Positions 16,364 through 28,418 of a stretch of DNA of 64,000 nt are shown piece by piece; position 1 is the first letter of the stretch; each line of letters begins with the position of its first letter. Position numbers and translations under genes: made by a program. The notes beneath the pieces are model-generated. The model did not search any database. It worked only from the letters and a program-made list of their open reading frames with translations, and was not told the DNA's origin. The stretch is taken from assembly GCF_900110145.1 (NCBI RefSeq), contig NZ_FOCP01000007.1:62001-126000 (forward strand), given 5' to 3'. Source of the DNA: Nitrosomonas marina. GTDB lineage: Bacteria > Pseudomonadota > Gammaproteobacteria > Burkholderiales > Nitrosomonadaceae.

Positions 16364-17260
16364 TCAGCCTGCAAGCTGTTCGCGGCTTATCAAAAAGACA
16401 AAACTGTCACCGGAACTGGTTTCCAACCATGTGAACGGCAATTCTGGATACATGTTCAGCAATGCATCCCTGTTGTGGCCAATTTCCACAATCAACATTC
16501 CTCGATCAGTCAGATAGTTGGTCGCGACCGATAGAATACAACGAGTCGCATCCAATCCATCTTTCCCACTGGCCAGCGCACCGGATGGCTCATGGCGATA
16601 CTCATCAGGCAGAGTTGCCATCGACACTACATTGACATAGGGCGGATTACTGACAATCAGATCGTATCGCTTCCCGGACAAACCATCGAACATATCAGAG
16701 TGTATCAAATGGACTCGATGTGACAATTGATAATCGTCAACATTTTTTCTCGCAACTGCCAACGCATCTTGAGAAATATCTACTGCGTCGATTTCAGCCT
16801 CTTCAAACACCTGCGCCATCAGAATGGCAAGACAGCCAGAACCCGTACACAAATCCAATGCATGCTGAATATGTTCGGGTTCTGCGATCCAGGGTTCCAG
16901 GTGACTATGTAACAGTTCCGCAATAAATGAACGTGGAATTATTACTCGCTCATCTACGTAAAAAGAGTAGTCACCCAGCCAGGCCTCACGTGTCAGATAG
17001 GCCGCTGGCTTTCTTTCTTGAATGCGCCTTTGAAGTACTTTTTCAACTTCATTCTGTTCATCACGAGTGAGTCTAGCATCAAGAAACGGCTCGAGTTGAT
17101 CCGAAGAAAGATGCAGCGTATGCAAAATAAGATATGCCGCTTCATCGTAGGCATTCGTGCTGCCATGACCGAAAAAAAGTCCGGCCTTGTTAAATTTACT
17201 GACTGCATAACGTAACCAGTCGCGGACGGTGATTAACTGATCTGTTGCCTGTATATTCAT
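16364..17260 (-). CDS. prmB: Ribosomal protein L3 N5-glutamine methyltransferase
   Basis: Methylates a glutamine of ribosomal protein L3. The N-terminal helical substrate domain includes KPAAYLTREAWLGDYSFYVDERVIIPRS, which distinguishes PrmB from PrmC. The SAM site is LDLCTGSGCLAI, and the catalytic NPPY is within DLIVSNPPYVNV near residue 200. The frame is open to 17314 but the ATG at 17260 (MNIQATDQL) gives the usual PrmB length of about 298. No strong ribosome site is present at either start. It converges with rluB, and its promoter must lie in the roughly 110 bp shared with tadA. Confidence 0.94.
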   Translation of the reverse strand: MNIQATDQLITVRDWLRYAVSKFNKAGLFFGHGSTNAYDEAAYLILHTLHLSSDQLEPFLDARLTRDEQNEVEKVLQRRIQERKPAAYLTREAWLGDYSFYVDERVIIPRSFIAELLHSHLEPWIAEPEHIQHALDLCTGSGCLAILMAQVFEEAEIDAVDISQDALAVARKNVDDYQLSHRVHLIHSDMFDGLSGKRYDLIVSNPPYVNVVSMATLPDEYRHEPSGALASGKDGLDATRCILSVATNYLTDRGMLIVEIGHNRDALLNMYPELPFTWLETSSGDSFVFLISREQLAG

Positions 17261-17327
17261 ATACCAATAACTGTCATTAAACCGAAACAGAACTAGACTG
17301 CCGAAATGTATCATAAAACTTACTTAG

Positions 17328-18349
<1,022 letters not shown>

Positions 18350-18482
18350 TTTCCTGAATACAGATTTTCATTGACAATGGGGCCCAGATTGCTATTTTGC
18401 AATTAAATCCATTAACACCGAAATTCTGAGAATATACATTAGGCAAATCTTTCCAATCTGTAATTTTTGACGAGGAAATGGC

Positions 18483-20153
18483 ATGCAATTGGATTTTATT
18501 TATCACGGAACAAACCTGCTTCAAAACCGCTTACTTTGCTGTTTGTATACTCTCTTATTATGTTTACCAGCTCATGCGATCGCTGATGAATGGATATATA
18601 CGGTAAAACCCGGGGACAATCTATGGAATCTGTCGGAGCGTCATCTGACAGGTGTACAGTATGTCCAGCGTTTACAAAAGTTGAATCGCATCGAAGACCC
18701 TTATGTCATTCCTCCAGGCAAGAAACTCAGAATACCGGTTGCCTGGTCACGTATATCCGATGCAGTTACTGCACGAGTCATCCATGTCCAGGGCACAGTA
18801 CTCATTGAACGTAGCAACCGTGGTAAAATTTTTGCAGAACCGGGAATGGAATTATATACAGGCGACACTATTCGATCCGAGAATGACTCGTTTGTCACCA
18901 TTGAGTTCGCAGACAATTCTCGTATGCGCGTTCAGGATAACAGCCGAATTCGTCTGGATAAAATGCGTATATACGGTAATTTTGGCCTGATCGACACGCT
19001 GATTCAGCTTGAGCAGGGGCGAACTGAAAACTCTGTACCACATGGCACTCAGCAGGATAAGCGTTTTCGTATTCAAACACCATCGGCTGTCAGTTCCGTT
19101 AGGGGCACCGATTTCCGTGTTGGTACAGTTGAAATGCGATCCGGAACCGCCAGCGAGGTGCTATCCGGCATCATCAATGTCAGTGGCTCCAAAAAACACG
19201 TCATTGTTCCTGCCGGTTTTGGCACAGTCACTTCCCGGGATGAGCCTCCCATGACACCCGTCGTCCTTTTACCGCCACCTGATTTGTCCGGGACGTCCGG
19301 TTATTACGAGAGTCTTCCACTGGTTATTCATTTGAACGCCCTTAACGGGGCCCATGCCTACCGTACGCAAATAGCACTGGATCCGGACTTCGACAATCTT
19401 GTTTCTGAATTTACTACAACGACGCTCCCATTTCGCGATGGCGACATACCTGACGGTGAATACTGGCTTCGGATACGTGGCATTGATAAATTCGGTTTAG
19501 AGGGAAAAGACGCCGTCATGCCTTTTGCGCTGAATGCCCGCCCCGAGCCACCTTTTGTCACAGCTCCGCTTCCCGGAAGTGCAACGACACCCGACAATCA
19601 GGAATTCACCTGGACCAGTCAATCCGAACCGGTACATTATATATTGATGATTAGTAAAAACGCCGATTTTAGCGATCTGGTCTACTATAATCCTGAACTG
19701 AAAAAAAATGCCCTGGCGCTATCCAAGGCCGAGTCGCTCGCACCCGGCCATTACTTCTGGCAAATTGCTGCAGTTTCACCAACAGAAGGTGCAGGTCCGT
19801 TCAGTGATGCCATGCCCTTCAGAGTCCCTTTCCCCGGTCCCGCTCTGGAAAAAACAGAAATTGATGAGCAGGATCTGACGTTTGCCTGGCGAGCCGCTGC
19901 AGAAGGGCAGCGATTTCATTTTCAATTTGCGCGCGACGAATCATTTTCTGACATTATCCATGAAGAAACAACGGAAGCTTCCAGTATCACAATCCAGAAG
20001 CCTGCGGGCGGGACATACTTTTTGCGCATCAAAACAATTGAGTCCGATGGTTTTGAAGGGCCTTGGGGGTTGCCACAAATAGTTGAAATACCGCGCGACT
20101 TTCCTTACTGGATGATGTTATTGCTGCTTCTCCCGCTGTTAGTGCTGATATGA
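18483..20153 (+). CDS. Exported LysM-FecR protein with fibronectin-like repeats
   Basis: 556-residue envelope protein. It has a signal peptide (LLCCLYTLLLCLPAHAIADE) and a LysM peptidoglycan-binding domain from about 38 to 90 (YTVKPGDNLWNLSERHL through YVIPPGKKLRIPV). A FecR domain spans about 105-240 (TGDTIRSENDSFVTIEFADN, TPSAVSSVRGTDFRV). Three beta-rich, fibronectin-III-like repeats with recurring ALDPDFDNLV, SKNADFSDLV and ARDESFSDII follow. It ends with a C-terminal membrane helix ([15 protein letters not shown]) and almost no tail. The stop overlaps the start of the CHASE2-GGDEF-EAL gene (ATGA). LysM-FecR proteins are commonly next to CHASE2 sensor genes, so it is a likely partner that links cell-wall state to the sensor. 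Confidence 0.85.
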   Translation: MQLDFIYHGTNLLQNRLLCCLYTLLLCLPAHAIADEWIYTVKPGDNLWNLSERHLTGVQYVQRLQKLNRIEDPYVIPPGKKLRIPVAWSRISDAVTARVIHVQGTVLIERSNRGKIFAEPGMELYTGDTIRSENDSFVTIEFADNSRMRVQDNSRIRLDKMRIYGNFGLIDTLIQLEQGRTENSVPHGTQQDKRFRIQTPSAVSSVRGTDFRVGTVEMRSGTASEVLSGIINVSGSKKHVIVPAGFGTVTSRDEPPMTPVVLLPPPDLSGTSGYYESLPLVIHLNALNGAHAYRTQIALDPDFDNLVSEFTTTTLPFRDGDIPDGEYWLRIRGIDKFGLEGKDAVMPFALNARPEPPFVTAPLPGSATTPDNQEFTWTSQSEPVHYILMISKNADFSDLVYYNPELKKNALALSKAESLAPGHYFWQIAAVSPTEGAGPFSDAMPFRVPFPGPALEKTEIDEQDLTFAWRAAAEGQRFHFQFARDESFSDIIHEETTEASSITIQKPAGGTYFLRIKTIESDGFEGPWGLPQIVEIPRDFPYWMMLLLLLPLLVLI

Positions 20154-23074
20154 TTGCTCCTCAAAATCCGGGACGCTACATAAATACGTATGTTTTACGT
20201 ATTACGATACTCCTGACGAGTGTTGGTATTCTAGCGTTTACAGAGATTTTGGAGCGACTTGATTTCATGATCTACGATAAATTATCGACGTTTATCCCCT
20301 ATTCACAAGATTCGGATGTCGTTATCATAGCCATAGATGATCAGAGTCTCGGTATTATCGGTAGATGGCCATGGCCTAGAGACATTCATGCAGCGTTTAT
20401 CAACCGTATGAATTTGATTGACAATCAGCGTCTCGCTCTTGATCTGCTTTTTTCAGAACCGCAATCCAGCAATCCGCATGCCGATCAGTTACTGGCTTCG
20501 GCGATTGCATCGCATGGCAATATCGTGCTCCCACTGGCACCGGTATCCACAGCGCACACCGATTCGATTCACATCGTCGCTCCGCTTCCGCTTTTCAGAA
20601 ATCACGCCATAATGGGGCATGCCGATGTAGAAATTGATAGTGATGGCGTAGTCCGGCGCGTGTTTCTCAACGCCGGCATTAATTCTCCGACATGGCCCGC
20701 CTTGGCGCAGGCACTGATCAGTCCGGCATCAGCAAAACAGGATTTTCTCCGAGAAGAAGATGAAAAACCGTCAGAACAAAGTAAACAATGGTATCGTGCC
20801 GATGAAGTATTAATACCCTATCTCGGCAGACCTGGCAGTTTTACTCAGATATCCTACGCAAGTGTTCTATTCGATGATGATATTCTCGCCAGCCTGAAAG
20901 ACAAGACAATCATTGTCGGAATGACCGCTGCAGGTATCGGAACACGTTTTGCAACGCCGGTATCTTCCTTGAACCATCAGTTCATGTCGGGAGCCGAGTG
21001 GCATGCGAATGTTTACTCAATGTTGCAGCATGATCGCGCTATACATCCGGTTCCAAACACGTGGGTTGTCATCATCTCTATCGCATGGATCATGCTAGTG
21101 CTGCTGGGCATCAGTTTGACAAAAAAAAACCTGACTGTTCCACTACTGACTCTCATGTCGATAATCGGTATTTTTTCAATTTATCAGTTACTTAAATCCG
21201 TTCATGTGTGGATCCCCCCCGGCGCGGCCTTACTGGGGACACTGGCGGCTTATCCCTTGGCAAACTGGCGGCACATTAATCAGTTTGTGCGCTCTTTCCT
21301 GATCAATAAATTACGTTCCAGCACGGCGCTGGAATCGATAAAAGATGGCGTCATCATAACCGACGCCAACGATCTTGTCGTCTATGTCAACAAAGGTGCA
21401 GAGAATATATTGCGTACAGAATTCAAACATATCAAGGATAGAAATCTTCAGCAGATATTGCATATACACTCAAATTGCGCCAGCCAGCCCGACAAAAGCG
21501 CCGTGAACAAAATATTGACCCGCGATCCCGACAAGCCCGGTACCCTGGAATGCAACCTGAAAACCCGATATGGCGATGAACGTTCGATAAGAATTACGCG
21601 TAATCAATTATATGATGAACAAAAAATGTTGATCGGTTCTGTTATCGCAATTACTGATCTTACCGATACAATCGAACTGGCCCAGCAGGTTGCATACCAG
21701 GAAAGTTACGACGCGTTGACCAAACTGCCAAACCGTTCAAAATTATTATCACAGTTTGACCAGATGATCCAGGAAGCTGAAGATACTGGCAAAACAATCA
21801 CTGTTTTCTTTGTTGCACTGGATAATTTTAAAAAAATCAATGATGCCATGGGACATCAGGCTGGAGATAAATTACTTAGGATGGTGTCTTTCCGTCTGTT
21901 TGAAACAGTACGGCACAACGATTGTATTGCCCGCTGGGGTGGCGATGAATTTATTGTGTTGTTCAATCACCTGGATAATATTGATTCGTCTGCTGAAATG
22001 GCGCAGCAGATTTTAGATGCCGTTAAACAAAAATTCGAAATTGATGGTATGGAAATTTTTGTCGCCGCCAGTATCGGAATCAGTCTCTATCCGAATGACG
22101 GATTGGTCACTGAAACTTTGCTAAAAAGAGCGGAAACGGCCATGCACACTGTAAAACGGGATGGAGGCAACCGTTTTGAATACTATTCTCCCGAATCATC
22201 CATAGCGTGGACCCGTGATCGTCTGGAACTGGAAAAGGAACTGCGGACTGCTATTCTTAATGATGAGCTTCAGGTTTTTTTTCAACCCATCATTAATGCC
22301 AAAACCCACCAGATAACCCGCATGGAAGCACTGGTTCGCTGGCCGCATCCCACGAGGGGATTTTTATCTCCCAGCGAATTTATCCCGCTGGCAGAAAAGG
22401 TTGGTTTGATTGAACAACTGGGCGAACTGGTGCTGAGAATGTCCTGCCTCTCAGCTTATCGACTTCTGCAACAGGGATATCAGGTCAATGTAGCAGTCAA
22501 TGTTAATCCTCGCCAGTTAATGAATAAAAATTTTCTACAAACTATTTTGAAAACGCTGCAGGATACTCAGTTACCTGCCGGTTATTTGATACTTGAAATC
22601 ACTGAAAGCTCCATAGTCAATAACATTGAGCGCGTAGGCATTATCCTGAAAACACTCAAGCAGTTGGACATTCTTATTGCACTGGATGATTTTGGCACAG
22701 GTTATTCTTCACTAACGCTATTGCGCGAACTGCCGATTGATATTTTAAAAATCGATAAGTCCTTCGTGCGTACACTCGATCAGAATCAAAGCGATCTAAC
22801 AATTGTCCAGGCCATTATTGGCCTGGGAAATAACATGGGGCTAATGGTTGTCGCAGAGGGTGTCGAAACGGCAGAGCAGAACCAGATATTACTGCAGCAT
22901 CAGTGCTATCATCAACAAGGATATTATTTCAGCCGCCCTGTTCCCTATAATGCACTGGTTGAATTGATGCACGCCAAAAATAAAAGTCGAACACCTGCGA
23001 GGGATCTATACGGGGTCGCCGCGAGTAGTGCGATCCAAACTAGAAAGGCAATAATCCGTTCGGATCACCAATAG
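20150..23074 (+). CDS. CHASE2-PAS-GGDEF-EAL cyclic-di-GMP signalling protein
   Basis: Membrane-bound c-di-GMP enzyme of 974 residues. Order: N-terminal helix about 15-35, periplasmic CHASE2 domain about 40-300 ([20 protein letters not shown]), three membrane helices about 303-380, PAS domain about 395-520, GGDEF about 530-690, EAL about 710-955. The GGDEF signature is intact ([11 protein letters not shown], near 598). An RxxD product-inhibition site (RHND) lies five residues before it. The EAL domain is also intact (MEALVRW near 724; [19 protein letters not shown]). It could make and break c-di-GMP. It is translationally coupled to the LysM-FecR gene. Its 3' end overlaps the convergent nagZ by 35 bp. 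Confidence 0.93.
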   Translation: MIAPQNPGRYINTYVLRITILLTSVGILAFTEILERLDFMIYDKLSTFIPYSQDSDVVIIAIDDQSLGIIGRWPWPRDIHAAFINRMNLIDNQRLALDLLFSEPQSSNPHADQLLASAIASHGNIVLPLAPVSTAHTDSIHIVAPLPLFRNHAIMGHADVEIDSDGVVRRVFLNAGINSPTWPALAQALISPASAKQDFLREEDEKPSEQSKQWYRADEVLIPYLGRPGSFTQISYASVLFDDDILASLKDKTIIVGMTAAGIGTRFATPVSSLNHQFMSGAEWHANVYSMLQHDRAIHPVPNTWVVIISIAWIMLVLLGISLTKKNLTVPLLTLMSIIGIFSIYQLLKSVHVWIPPGAALLGTLAAYPLANWRHINQFVRSFLINKLRSSTALESIKDGVIITDANDLVVYVNKGAENILRTEFKHIKDRNLQQILHIHSNCASQPDKSAVNKILTRDPDKPGTLECNLKTRYGDERSIRITRNQLYDEQKMLIGSVIAITDLTDTIELAQQVAYQESYDALTKLPNRSKLLSQFDQMIQEAEDTGKTITVFFVALDNFKKINDAMGHQAGDKLLRMVSFRLFETVRHNDCIARWGGDEFIVLFNHLDNIDSSAEMAQQILDAVKQKFEIDGMEIFVAASIGISLYPNDGLVTETLLKRAETAMHTVKRDGGNRFEYYSPESSIAWTRDRLELEKELRTAILNDELQVFFQPIINAKTHQITRMEALVRWPHPTRGFLSPSEFIPLAEKVGLIEQLGELVLRMSCLSAYRLLQQGYQVNVAVNVNPRQLMNKNFLQTILKTLQDTQLPAGYLILEITESSIVNNIERVGIILKTLKQLDILIALDDFGTGYSSLTLLRELPIDILKIDKSFVRTLDQNQSDLTIVQAIIGLGNNMGLMVVAEGVETAEQNQILLQHQCYHQQGYYFSRPVPYNALVELMHAKNKSRTPARDLYGVAASSAIQTRKAIIRSDHQ

Positions 23075-24086
23075 CAGCCACCTCTCGGATAGCCTGGGCA
23101 TACGTTTCATTCTCCCGCAGCTTCACCATTGAAGTAAAATACCTTTTAGCATGCATACGCGCCATTCGAGCGATACTAGTCGCCGAACTATCCCATTGTA
23201 GTGTATCCAGTAATTCGTCAACGGCATCGGAATTGTTACAAACCAGAATCATATCGCATCCCGCCTTAAGCGCAGCCGAAGCGCGCGCAACAATAGAACT
23301 GTAATACGCCGCACCTTGCATACTTAAATCGTCACTAAAAATGCAGCCTTCAAATTGCAGCTGCTGTCGTAGTATGCTTTCAAGCCATCTGCTCGAGAAC
23401 CCTGCAGGATATTGATCCACTTGTGGATAAATCACATGCGCCACCATGATGCCAGCCAATCCAAAATTGATCATGCGCTGAAACGGAACCAGGTCGTCCA
23501 TCTCGATATCAGCATACCGACGCAGATCAACGGATTTCTCAAGATGCGAATCGGCCTGTATACCGCCATGACCTGGAAAATGCTTGCCAACTGCCTGCAT
23601 CCCGCCGGCTTTCAGGCCGGTCATTAGTGCATGTCCAAGTGTTGAGACAATCTGAACGTCCCGATGAAACGCCCGATCGCCAATGACACTGCTTTGTCCA
23701 TGATCAATATCCAGTACAGGAGTAAAGCTCAGATCAACTCCGGCGACCACTAATTCAGCTGCAAGTACAAACCCTGCCTGTCTGGCAAGATGACGCGCCC
23801 GCACCTGATTCTGATCCCATATTTTCCCCAGTTCACGCATCGCAGGCAATCGGGAAAAATCTGCTTTAAAACGCTGTACCCGACCACCCTCCTGATCAAC
23901 AGCGATCAGTAAATGCGGTGTTCTGAGTGCTTTAATCTCCTGAGTCAGCGCCATCAGCTGTTTCCGGGAAGTGTAATTTCGCGAAAATAGAATAACGCCG
24001 CCGGTCAGAGGGTGCATCAATCGCCGCTTATCCTCATCTGTCAGTTCAGTGGCGCCGATATCCAACATGATTGGCCCAAGAGCCAT
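23040..24086 (-). CDS. nagZ: Beta-N-acetylhexosaminidase
   Basis: Cytoplasmic family 3 glycosidase that removes N-acetylglucosamine from recycled muropeptides. Motifs: [14 protein letters not shown], the KHFPGHG signature, and the catalytic Asp in [11 protein letters not shown]. 348 residues from the ATG at 24086, which starts 4 bases after the acpS stop. The longer frame to 24116 would run into acpS and adds nothing familiar. Last gene of the long minus-strand block. Its 3' end overlaps the GGDEF-EAL gene. Confidence 0.95.
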   Translation of the reverse strand: MALGPIMLDIGATELTDEDKRRLMHPLTGGVILFSRNYTSRKQLMALTQEIKALRTPHLLIAVDQEGGRVQRFKADFSRLPAMRELGKIWDQNQVRARHLARQAGFVLAAELVVAGVDLSFTPVLDIDHGQSSVIGDRAFHRDVQIVSTLGHALMTGLKAGGMQAVGKHFPGHGGIQADSHLEKSVDLRRYADIEMDDLVPFQRMINFGLAGIMVAHVIYPQVDQYPAGFSSRWLESILRQQLQFEGCIFSDDLSMQGAAYYSSIVARASAALKAGCDMILVCNNSDAVDELLDTLQWDSSATSIARMARMHAKRYFTSMVKLRENETYAQAIREVAAIGDPNGLLPF

Positions 24087-24090
24087 ATTG

Positions 24091-24471
24091 CTATTTCTCC
24101 AGCACAACAAAGGCACAGGCGGCGTTCATTTCATCGCTGATAGACAGGAAATGACCAACAATTCCCTGATCACAAACATACCGGTTGAGTACGGGATGAA
24201 ATTCAAAATAAGGTCTGCCAAGCTTATCATGTGCAATCGTAATGAAATCAAGATTTACAGGATGACGCAAACCTGTGCCTATTGCTTTTGAAAATGCTTC
24301 TTTGGCTGCAAACCGTCCTGCCAGAAACAATACAGGCTTACTACTGCTCTGGTACTCCTGCCATTCAGGCTGCGTTAATATACGACGCGCAAATTTATCG
24401 CCGTAGCGCTCTATCGAACGCGCGATCCTCGCCGGATCGACAAGATCGGTACCGATTCCATAAATCACCAA
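24091..24471 (-). CDS. acpS: Holo-[acyl-carrier-protein] synthase
   Basis: Transfers phosphopantetheine from CoA to acyl carrier protein. IYGIGTDLV gives the magnesium ligand Asp9, and [15 protein letters not shown] gives Glu58. 126 residues, normal for AcpS. Its start overlaps the pdxJ end by 7 bases, the same coupling found in many Proteobacteria. nagZ follows 4 bases later. Confidence 0.97.
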   Translation of the reverse strand: MVIYGIGTDLVDPARIARSIERYGDKFARRILTQPEWQEYQSSSKPVLFLAGRFAAKEAFSKAIGTGLRHPVNLDFITIAHDKLGRPYFEFHPVLNRYVCDQGIVGHFLSISDEMNAACAFVVLEK

Positions 24472-25190
24472 CTTGCCTCGGAAATCAACTGTTTCATTTC
24501 TCTTACTGCCTTATCAAGCCCCACAAAAATAGCCTGACCGATAATGGCATGACCAATATTAAGCTCCGATACACCTGGGATTGCAGCTATCGCCTGCACG
24601 TTCTGGTAATGAAGCCCGTGACCGGCATTAACTTTAAGATTTCGCTGAATCCCAAAAGCAACAGCATGCTTTATTTTCTCCAGCTCTTTGATTCTTGATT
24701 CTTCAGTTGTTGCATCGGCATAACTACCCGTATGAATTTCAATGACAGATGCACCCGATTGAGCGGCAGCATCGATCTGTTCAGGATCTGCATTGATGAA
24801 AAGTGAAACACGTATACCCGCTTCTTTTAATTGCCGGCAAGCGCGTTTAATCTGTTCAAACTGTTTAACAACATCAAGACCTCCTTCCGTAGTCAACTCT
24901 TCACGGCGCTCTGGTACAAGGCATATATCTTCCGGTTTGATGCGCAGCGCAATTTCAATCATTTCAATTGTCACCGCACTTTCAAGATTCATTCGTGTTG
25001 TCAGTAAAGTGCGCAACTCTTCCACGTCGCTGTCCTGAATATGACGCCTGTCTTCACGCAAATGCAGCGTTATCGCATCGGCACCTGCCGATTCAGCGAT
25101 GCGTGCCGCTTCGATTGGGCTCGGATAGATTGTGCCACGTGCTTGTCTGAGTGTTGCCACATGATCAATATTAACGCCAAGTTCCACCAT
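24465..25190 (-). CDS. pdxJ: Pyridoxine 5'-phosphate synthase
   Basis: Condenses 1-deoxyxylulose-5-phosphate with aminoacetone phosphate to pyridoxine phosphate, the last ring-forming step of vitamin B6 synthesis. The N-terminus [18 protein letters not shown] and THLHLRED-like block [15 protein letters not shown] are diagnostic; the glycine-rich [11 protein letters not shown] binds phosphate. 241 residues, full length. It follows era after 105 bp and overlaps acpS. recO, which usually lies between era and pdxJ, is missing; the spacer holds no coding remnant I can see. Confidence 0.97.
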   Translation of the reverse strand: MVELGVNIDHVATLRQARGTIYPSPIEAARIAESAGADAITLHLREDRRHIQDSDVEELRTLLTTRMNLESAVTIEMIEIALRIKPEDICLVPERREELTTEGGLDVVKQFEQIKRACRQLKEAGIRVSLFINADPEQIDAAAQSGASVIEIHTGSYADATTEESRIKELEKIKHAVAFGIQRNLKVNAGHGLHYQNVQAIAAIPGVSELNIGHAIIGQAIFVGLDKAVREMKQLISEASW

Positions 25191-25295
25191 ATTGTTTCAT
25201 TCCACGTTTAAGGTCTTTTAAAGCCAGACTTGTTACTAATCGGTTTTCAAAATGTTGCTTGCCGATTCCTCAGGTGAATTGCTACTAAAGCAGGG

Positions 25296-26189
25296 TTATT
25301 CATGGCCAAGCTGTTTCAAAACGTGCGCATCATTTGCCCATCCGCTACGCACCTTCACCCAAACCTGCAAAAAAACCTTTTTATTAAACAGCAATTCCAT
25401 TTCTTTACGCGCCTGACTCGAGATCAGCTTCATTTTTTCACCATTTTTTCCAATAATAATAGCTTTCTGACCGGGTTTATCAATCAGAATTGTCGCATAT
25501 AGCGTGATCAGCTTATCTGTTTCGACAAACCGATCAATAATCACGCTTGTGGAATAAGGTATTTCATCTCCAATCAAACGAAAAAGCTTCTCTCGCACCA
25601 GTTCAGCTGCAATAAAGCGGACATTTCTATCGGTTACATCGTCTGCATTATACAAAGGTGGGTTTTCCGGCAAATACGGACGAATTGCATCAACCAGATC
25701 CGTCAGCTGCAATCGACCAGCTGCACTGACCGGAGACAACGCCACAAAATCAAATTGCCTGCTCATCTTGTCAAGAAATGGCAGCAACATGTTTTTATCC
25801 GTTAACCGGTCAATTTTGTTCACCACCAGTATAACCGGCACTGTCTTGGGTAATCGTTCGAGCACAAGACTGTCTCGCTCATCGAAACGCAACGCCTCAA
25901 TGACAAATAAAATCACATCGACTTCCTGCATGCTTTGAGCCACAACCTTGTTCATCGCGGTATTCATACGATTTTTGTATCGCACCTGAAAGCCTGGTGT
26001 ATCCACAAAAATGATTTGTGAATGCTGTTCTGTCAAAATACCGTGTATTCGATAACGCGTTGTTTGAGCTTTCCGGGATGTTATGCTGATTTTTTGTTGA
26101 ATCAGACTATTAAGCAAGGTCGACTTGCCAACATTTGGCCGACCAACAATAGCGACATAACCGGTGCGAAAATGAGTATCAGACTGCAT
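25296..26189 (-). CDS. era: GTPase Era
   Basis: Ras-like GTPase with a KH domain that binds the 3' end of 16S rRNA in 30S subunit maturation. G1 is GRPNVGKS (residues 16-23), G3 is FVDTPGFQ, G4 is VVNKIDRL, and the C-terminal KH domain contains [17 protein letters not shown]. 297 residues from the ATG at 26189; the open frame runs to 26225 but only this start gives the family N-terminus. It follows rnc after 53 bp, the standard rnc-era pairing. Confidence 0.97.
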   Translation of the reverse strand: MQSDTHFRTGYVAIVGRPNVGKSTLLNSLIQQKISITSRKAQTTRYRIHGILTEQHSQIIFVDTPGFQVRYKNRMNTAMNKVVAQSMQEVDVILFVIEALRFDERDSLVLERLPKTVPVILVVNKIDRLTDKNMLLPFLDKMSRQFDFVALSPVSAAGRLQLTDLVDAIRPYLPENPPLYNADDVTDRNVRFIAAELVREKLFRLIGDEIPYSTSVIIDRFVETDKLITLYATILIDKPGQKAIIIGKNGEKMKLISSQARKEMELLFNKKVFLQVWVKVRSGWANDAHVLKQLGHE

Positions 26190-26242
26190 AACGAGATCTG
26201 CTATTCTATATACTTTCCAATACAAGCTATCATCAAAAACGA

Positions 26243-26944
26243 CTAAGAAAGAGAATCAGCAGCGCAGGCAATCTCGTAAGCTTTTTTTGCAGCGGCCTGT
26301 TCAGCATTGCGGCGGCTGGAGCCTTCTCCAAACGTACGAATATTGAATTCCGGTATGACACACTCCACTCTGAATTTTTGCTGATGTGCTTTCCCTGTTG
26401 TAGTGACCACAGTATATGCCGGCAAATTCAGCCTCTGACTTTGCATTAACTCCTGCAACAGGGTTTTGGGGTCTTTTCCATGTGTGGAATGATCGATTGT
26501 TTCAAGGACGGGCGTATATAACCTGGCAATAACAGTCTCTGCCTGGGTAAAACTGCTATCCAGATAAATCGCGCCAATAACAGCTTCCAGAGCATCGGCC
26601 AGAATTGACGGCCGCCGGTCTCCTCCGCTTCGGATTTCGCCTTCGCCCAACCGAATCAACTGATCCATCCCCAACTGCATTGCCATTTCAGACAAAGCTT
26701 TCTGATTAACCATACTCGCACGCAAGCGGGAAAGTCGTCCTTCAGGAAGGTCATGAAATTTTTTGTAGATTAACGCGGCAACCGCACAATTGAGCACACT
26801 GTCACCCAAAAATTCCAGACGTTCGTTGTGCACTATACTGTGACTACGATGCGTTAAGGCTTCATGCAGCAACTCGGGGCTGGCGAACTGGTATCCAAGC
26901 CGGTTGCAGAATAAATTCACATTGTTTTCCCGATTGGTCTGCAT
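26243..26944 (-). CDS. rnc: Ribonuclease III
   Basis: Double-strand-specific endoribonuclease that processes rRNA and regulates mRNAs. The nine-residue signature is present as ERLEFLGDS (residues 41-49), and [17 protein letters not shown] supplies the remaining metal ligands. A double-stranded-RNA-binding domain covers about 155-230 ([34 protein letters not shown]). 233 residues, normal. It lies in the lepB-DUF4845-rnc-era order and is probably autoregulated through its leader, as in relatives; this was not checked here. Confidence 0.97.
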   Translation of the reverse strand: MQTNRENNVNLFCNRLGYQFASPELLHEALTHRSHSIVHNERLEFLGDSVLNCAVAALIYKKFHDLPEGRLSRLRASMVNQKALSEMAMQLGMDQLIRLGEGEIRSGGDRRPSILADALEAVIGAIYLDSSFTQAETVIARLYTPVLETIDHSTHGKDPKTLLQELMQSQRLNLPAYTVVTTTGKAHQQKFRVECVIPEFNIRTFGEGSSRRNAEQAAAKKAYEIACAADSLS

Positions 26945-26983
26945 GTTATTTCTATAGTAATAATTTTCAATTTCTTTGCTTCG

Positions 26984-27355
26984 TCAGTTAGTTTGCATAT
27001 CAAAATCGAATTCCAAAGAAATATTTGCAAACAGAGGTACTTTTTCTGAATAAACCACACTCAGAATGTTTTGTCCGTTCTCACGGGCTATCGTAATGTC
27101 TTTTGCTGTAATCGCCGTAATACCATCGATCTGTGCACGCTTGGAGAATGCAAGCCTGATCTGGGTGGGAGTTGCTTTATTTAGCGTGGAATCACTAGCA
27201 ACCGCCACCAGATTTTTTTTAATCGATGCATTTTCAATATAAACCGGCGCTACTTTCATGCCCAGCAACACAAACAGAATCAGCACTACAGACCAGAACA
27301 GCATACCTGTCAAAGTAACACCGTATTGATTTGCATGTTGCCCACACAGATTCAT
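26984..27355 (-). CDS. DUF4845 family small membrane protein
   Basis: 123 residues with one N-terminal membrane helix (GMLFWSVVLILFVLLGMKVAP) and a short extracytoplasmic domain. This family is found between lepB and rnc in many beta- and gammaproteobacteria, and position and size both fit. Function unknown; the location next to signal peptidase suggests an envelope role, which is inference. 27 bp from lepB, 39 bp from rnc. Confidence 0.85.
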   Translation of the reverse strand: MNLCGQHANQYGVTLTGMLFWSVVLILFVLLGMKVAPVYIENASIKKNLVAVASDSTLNKATPTQIRLAFSKRAQIDGITAITAKDITIARENGQNILSVVYSEKVPLFANISLEFDFDMQTN

Positions 27356-27382
27356 GACACCTCCCGAGAAAAATGGACCAGA

Positions 27383-28186
27383 CTACTGAATAAACTGACC
27401 GATGCGATCAAAATCACCAAAATTCCACCAGATCATAAATGCCTTGCCTACAATATTTTCGTCCGGCACAAATCCCCAATACCGACTATCGCTACTGCTA
27501 TCCCTATTATCACCCAAAGTAAAGTAGTTTCCGGGCGGAACTGTACAGGTAAATCCAGTTCGGCTGTATTGACAGTTTTCGCGAAAAGGAAACTCGCGCA
27601 CGCTGGCATATTGCAAGCCATTGACTTCTCGGCTCACCAAAATCGAATGATTGGCTTCTCCAAGATATTCAGTATATTTTTCGGAATAAATGTAACCCAG
27701 TCCGGGTTCTACATATTTATAATCACCCTCATACGCCTGCTCAACTATTTGATCATTAATAAACAACTGCTTATTATGATAAGTAACAACATCACCGGGA
27801 ACACCGACAACACGTTTAATGTAGTCTATGGAAGGGTCCTCAGGAAAACGAAACACCAGAACATCTCCGGCTTCCGGGCTATCCATGTCGATTATTTTTT
27901 TATTAATAACCGGCAGCCGAATACCATACACATATTTATTGACCAGGATAAAATCGCCAACAATCAAAGTTGGAATCATGGAACCTGATGGGATCTTGAA
28001 TGGTTCAATAATAAACGAACGCAAACAGAATACAATTAAAATGATTGGAAAAAAACTCTTAGGATACTCAATCCACCAAGGCTCATCTTCATCCTGCTTG
28101 CGTTTATGGCGCCATATTAAATAATCAAGCACCCATACGGCACCGGTAATCACCAGCAAAGAAAACAAAATCAAAGGAAAATTCAT
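27383..28186 (-). CDS. lepB: Signal peptidase I
   Basis: Membrane serine protease that removes signal peptides from exported proteins. Two N-terminal helices (FPLILFSLLVITGAVWVL; SFFPIILIVFCLRSFII) are followed by the catalytic Ser69 in IPSGSMIPTL and the general-base Lys124 in YIKRVVGVPGD. The C-terminal GDNRDSSSDSRYWG box is intact. 267 residues, usual for the group. A clear AAAGGT ribosome site precedes the ATG. It follows lepA by a 232-bp spacer in which I see no gene. Confidence 0.97.
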   Translation of the reverse strand: MNFPLILFSLLVITGAVWVLDYLIWRHKRKQDEDEPWWIEYPKSFFPIILIVFCLRSFIIEPFKIPSGSMIPTLIVGDFILVNKYVYGIRLPVINKKIIDMDSPEAGDVLVFRFPEDPSIDYIKRVVGVPGDVVTYHNKQLFINDQIVEQAYEGDYKYVEPGLGYIYSEKYTEYLGEANHSILVSREVNGLQYASVREFPFRENCQYSRTGFTCTVPPGNYFTLGDNRDSSSDSRYWGFVPDENIVGKAFMIWWNFGDFDRIGQFIQ

Positions 28187-28418
28187 GTAATTACCTTTCT
28201 GTGTTTTTTTATGTAATTATTATCAGGCAGCCGAGAAACCATCCATGTTGACACTGCTGCGTTAAAAAGTAGCATGTTCGCTTATCACACAGCCCATACA
28301 TCTCGATTCACCTGCTTTAGCCTTGTTTCTCAACTGCATCGAATATATTGAACGATCAGTCCGGCTTCAATTACATTTCCCTTGGGATTGAATCTTGTAT
28401 TTTTCGGCATGCTGCCTT

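Noticed and set aside
25191-25295. Possible recO remnant between era and pdxJ
   Set aside because: The 105-bp spacer has stops in all frames and no RecO-like residues; I regard recO as absent here.
27326-27988. 220-codon plus-strand frame opposite lepB
   Set aside because: Lies on the opposite strand of a clear signal peptidase gene and has no recognisable domain.
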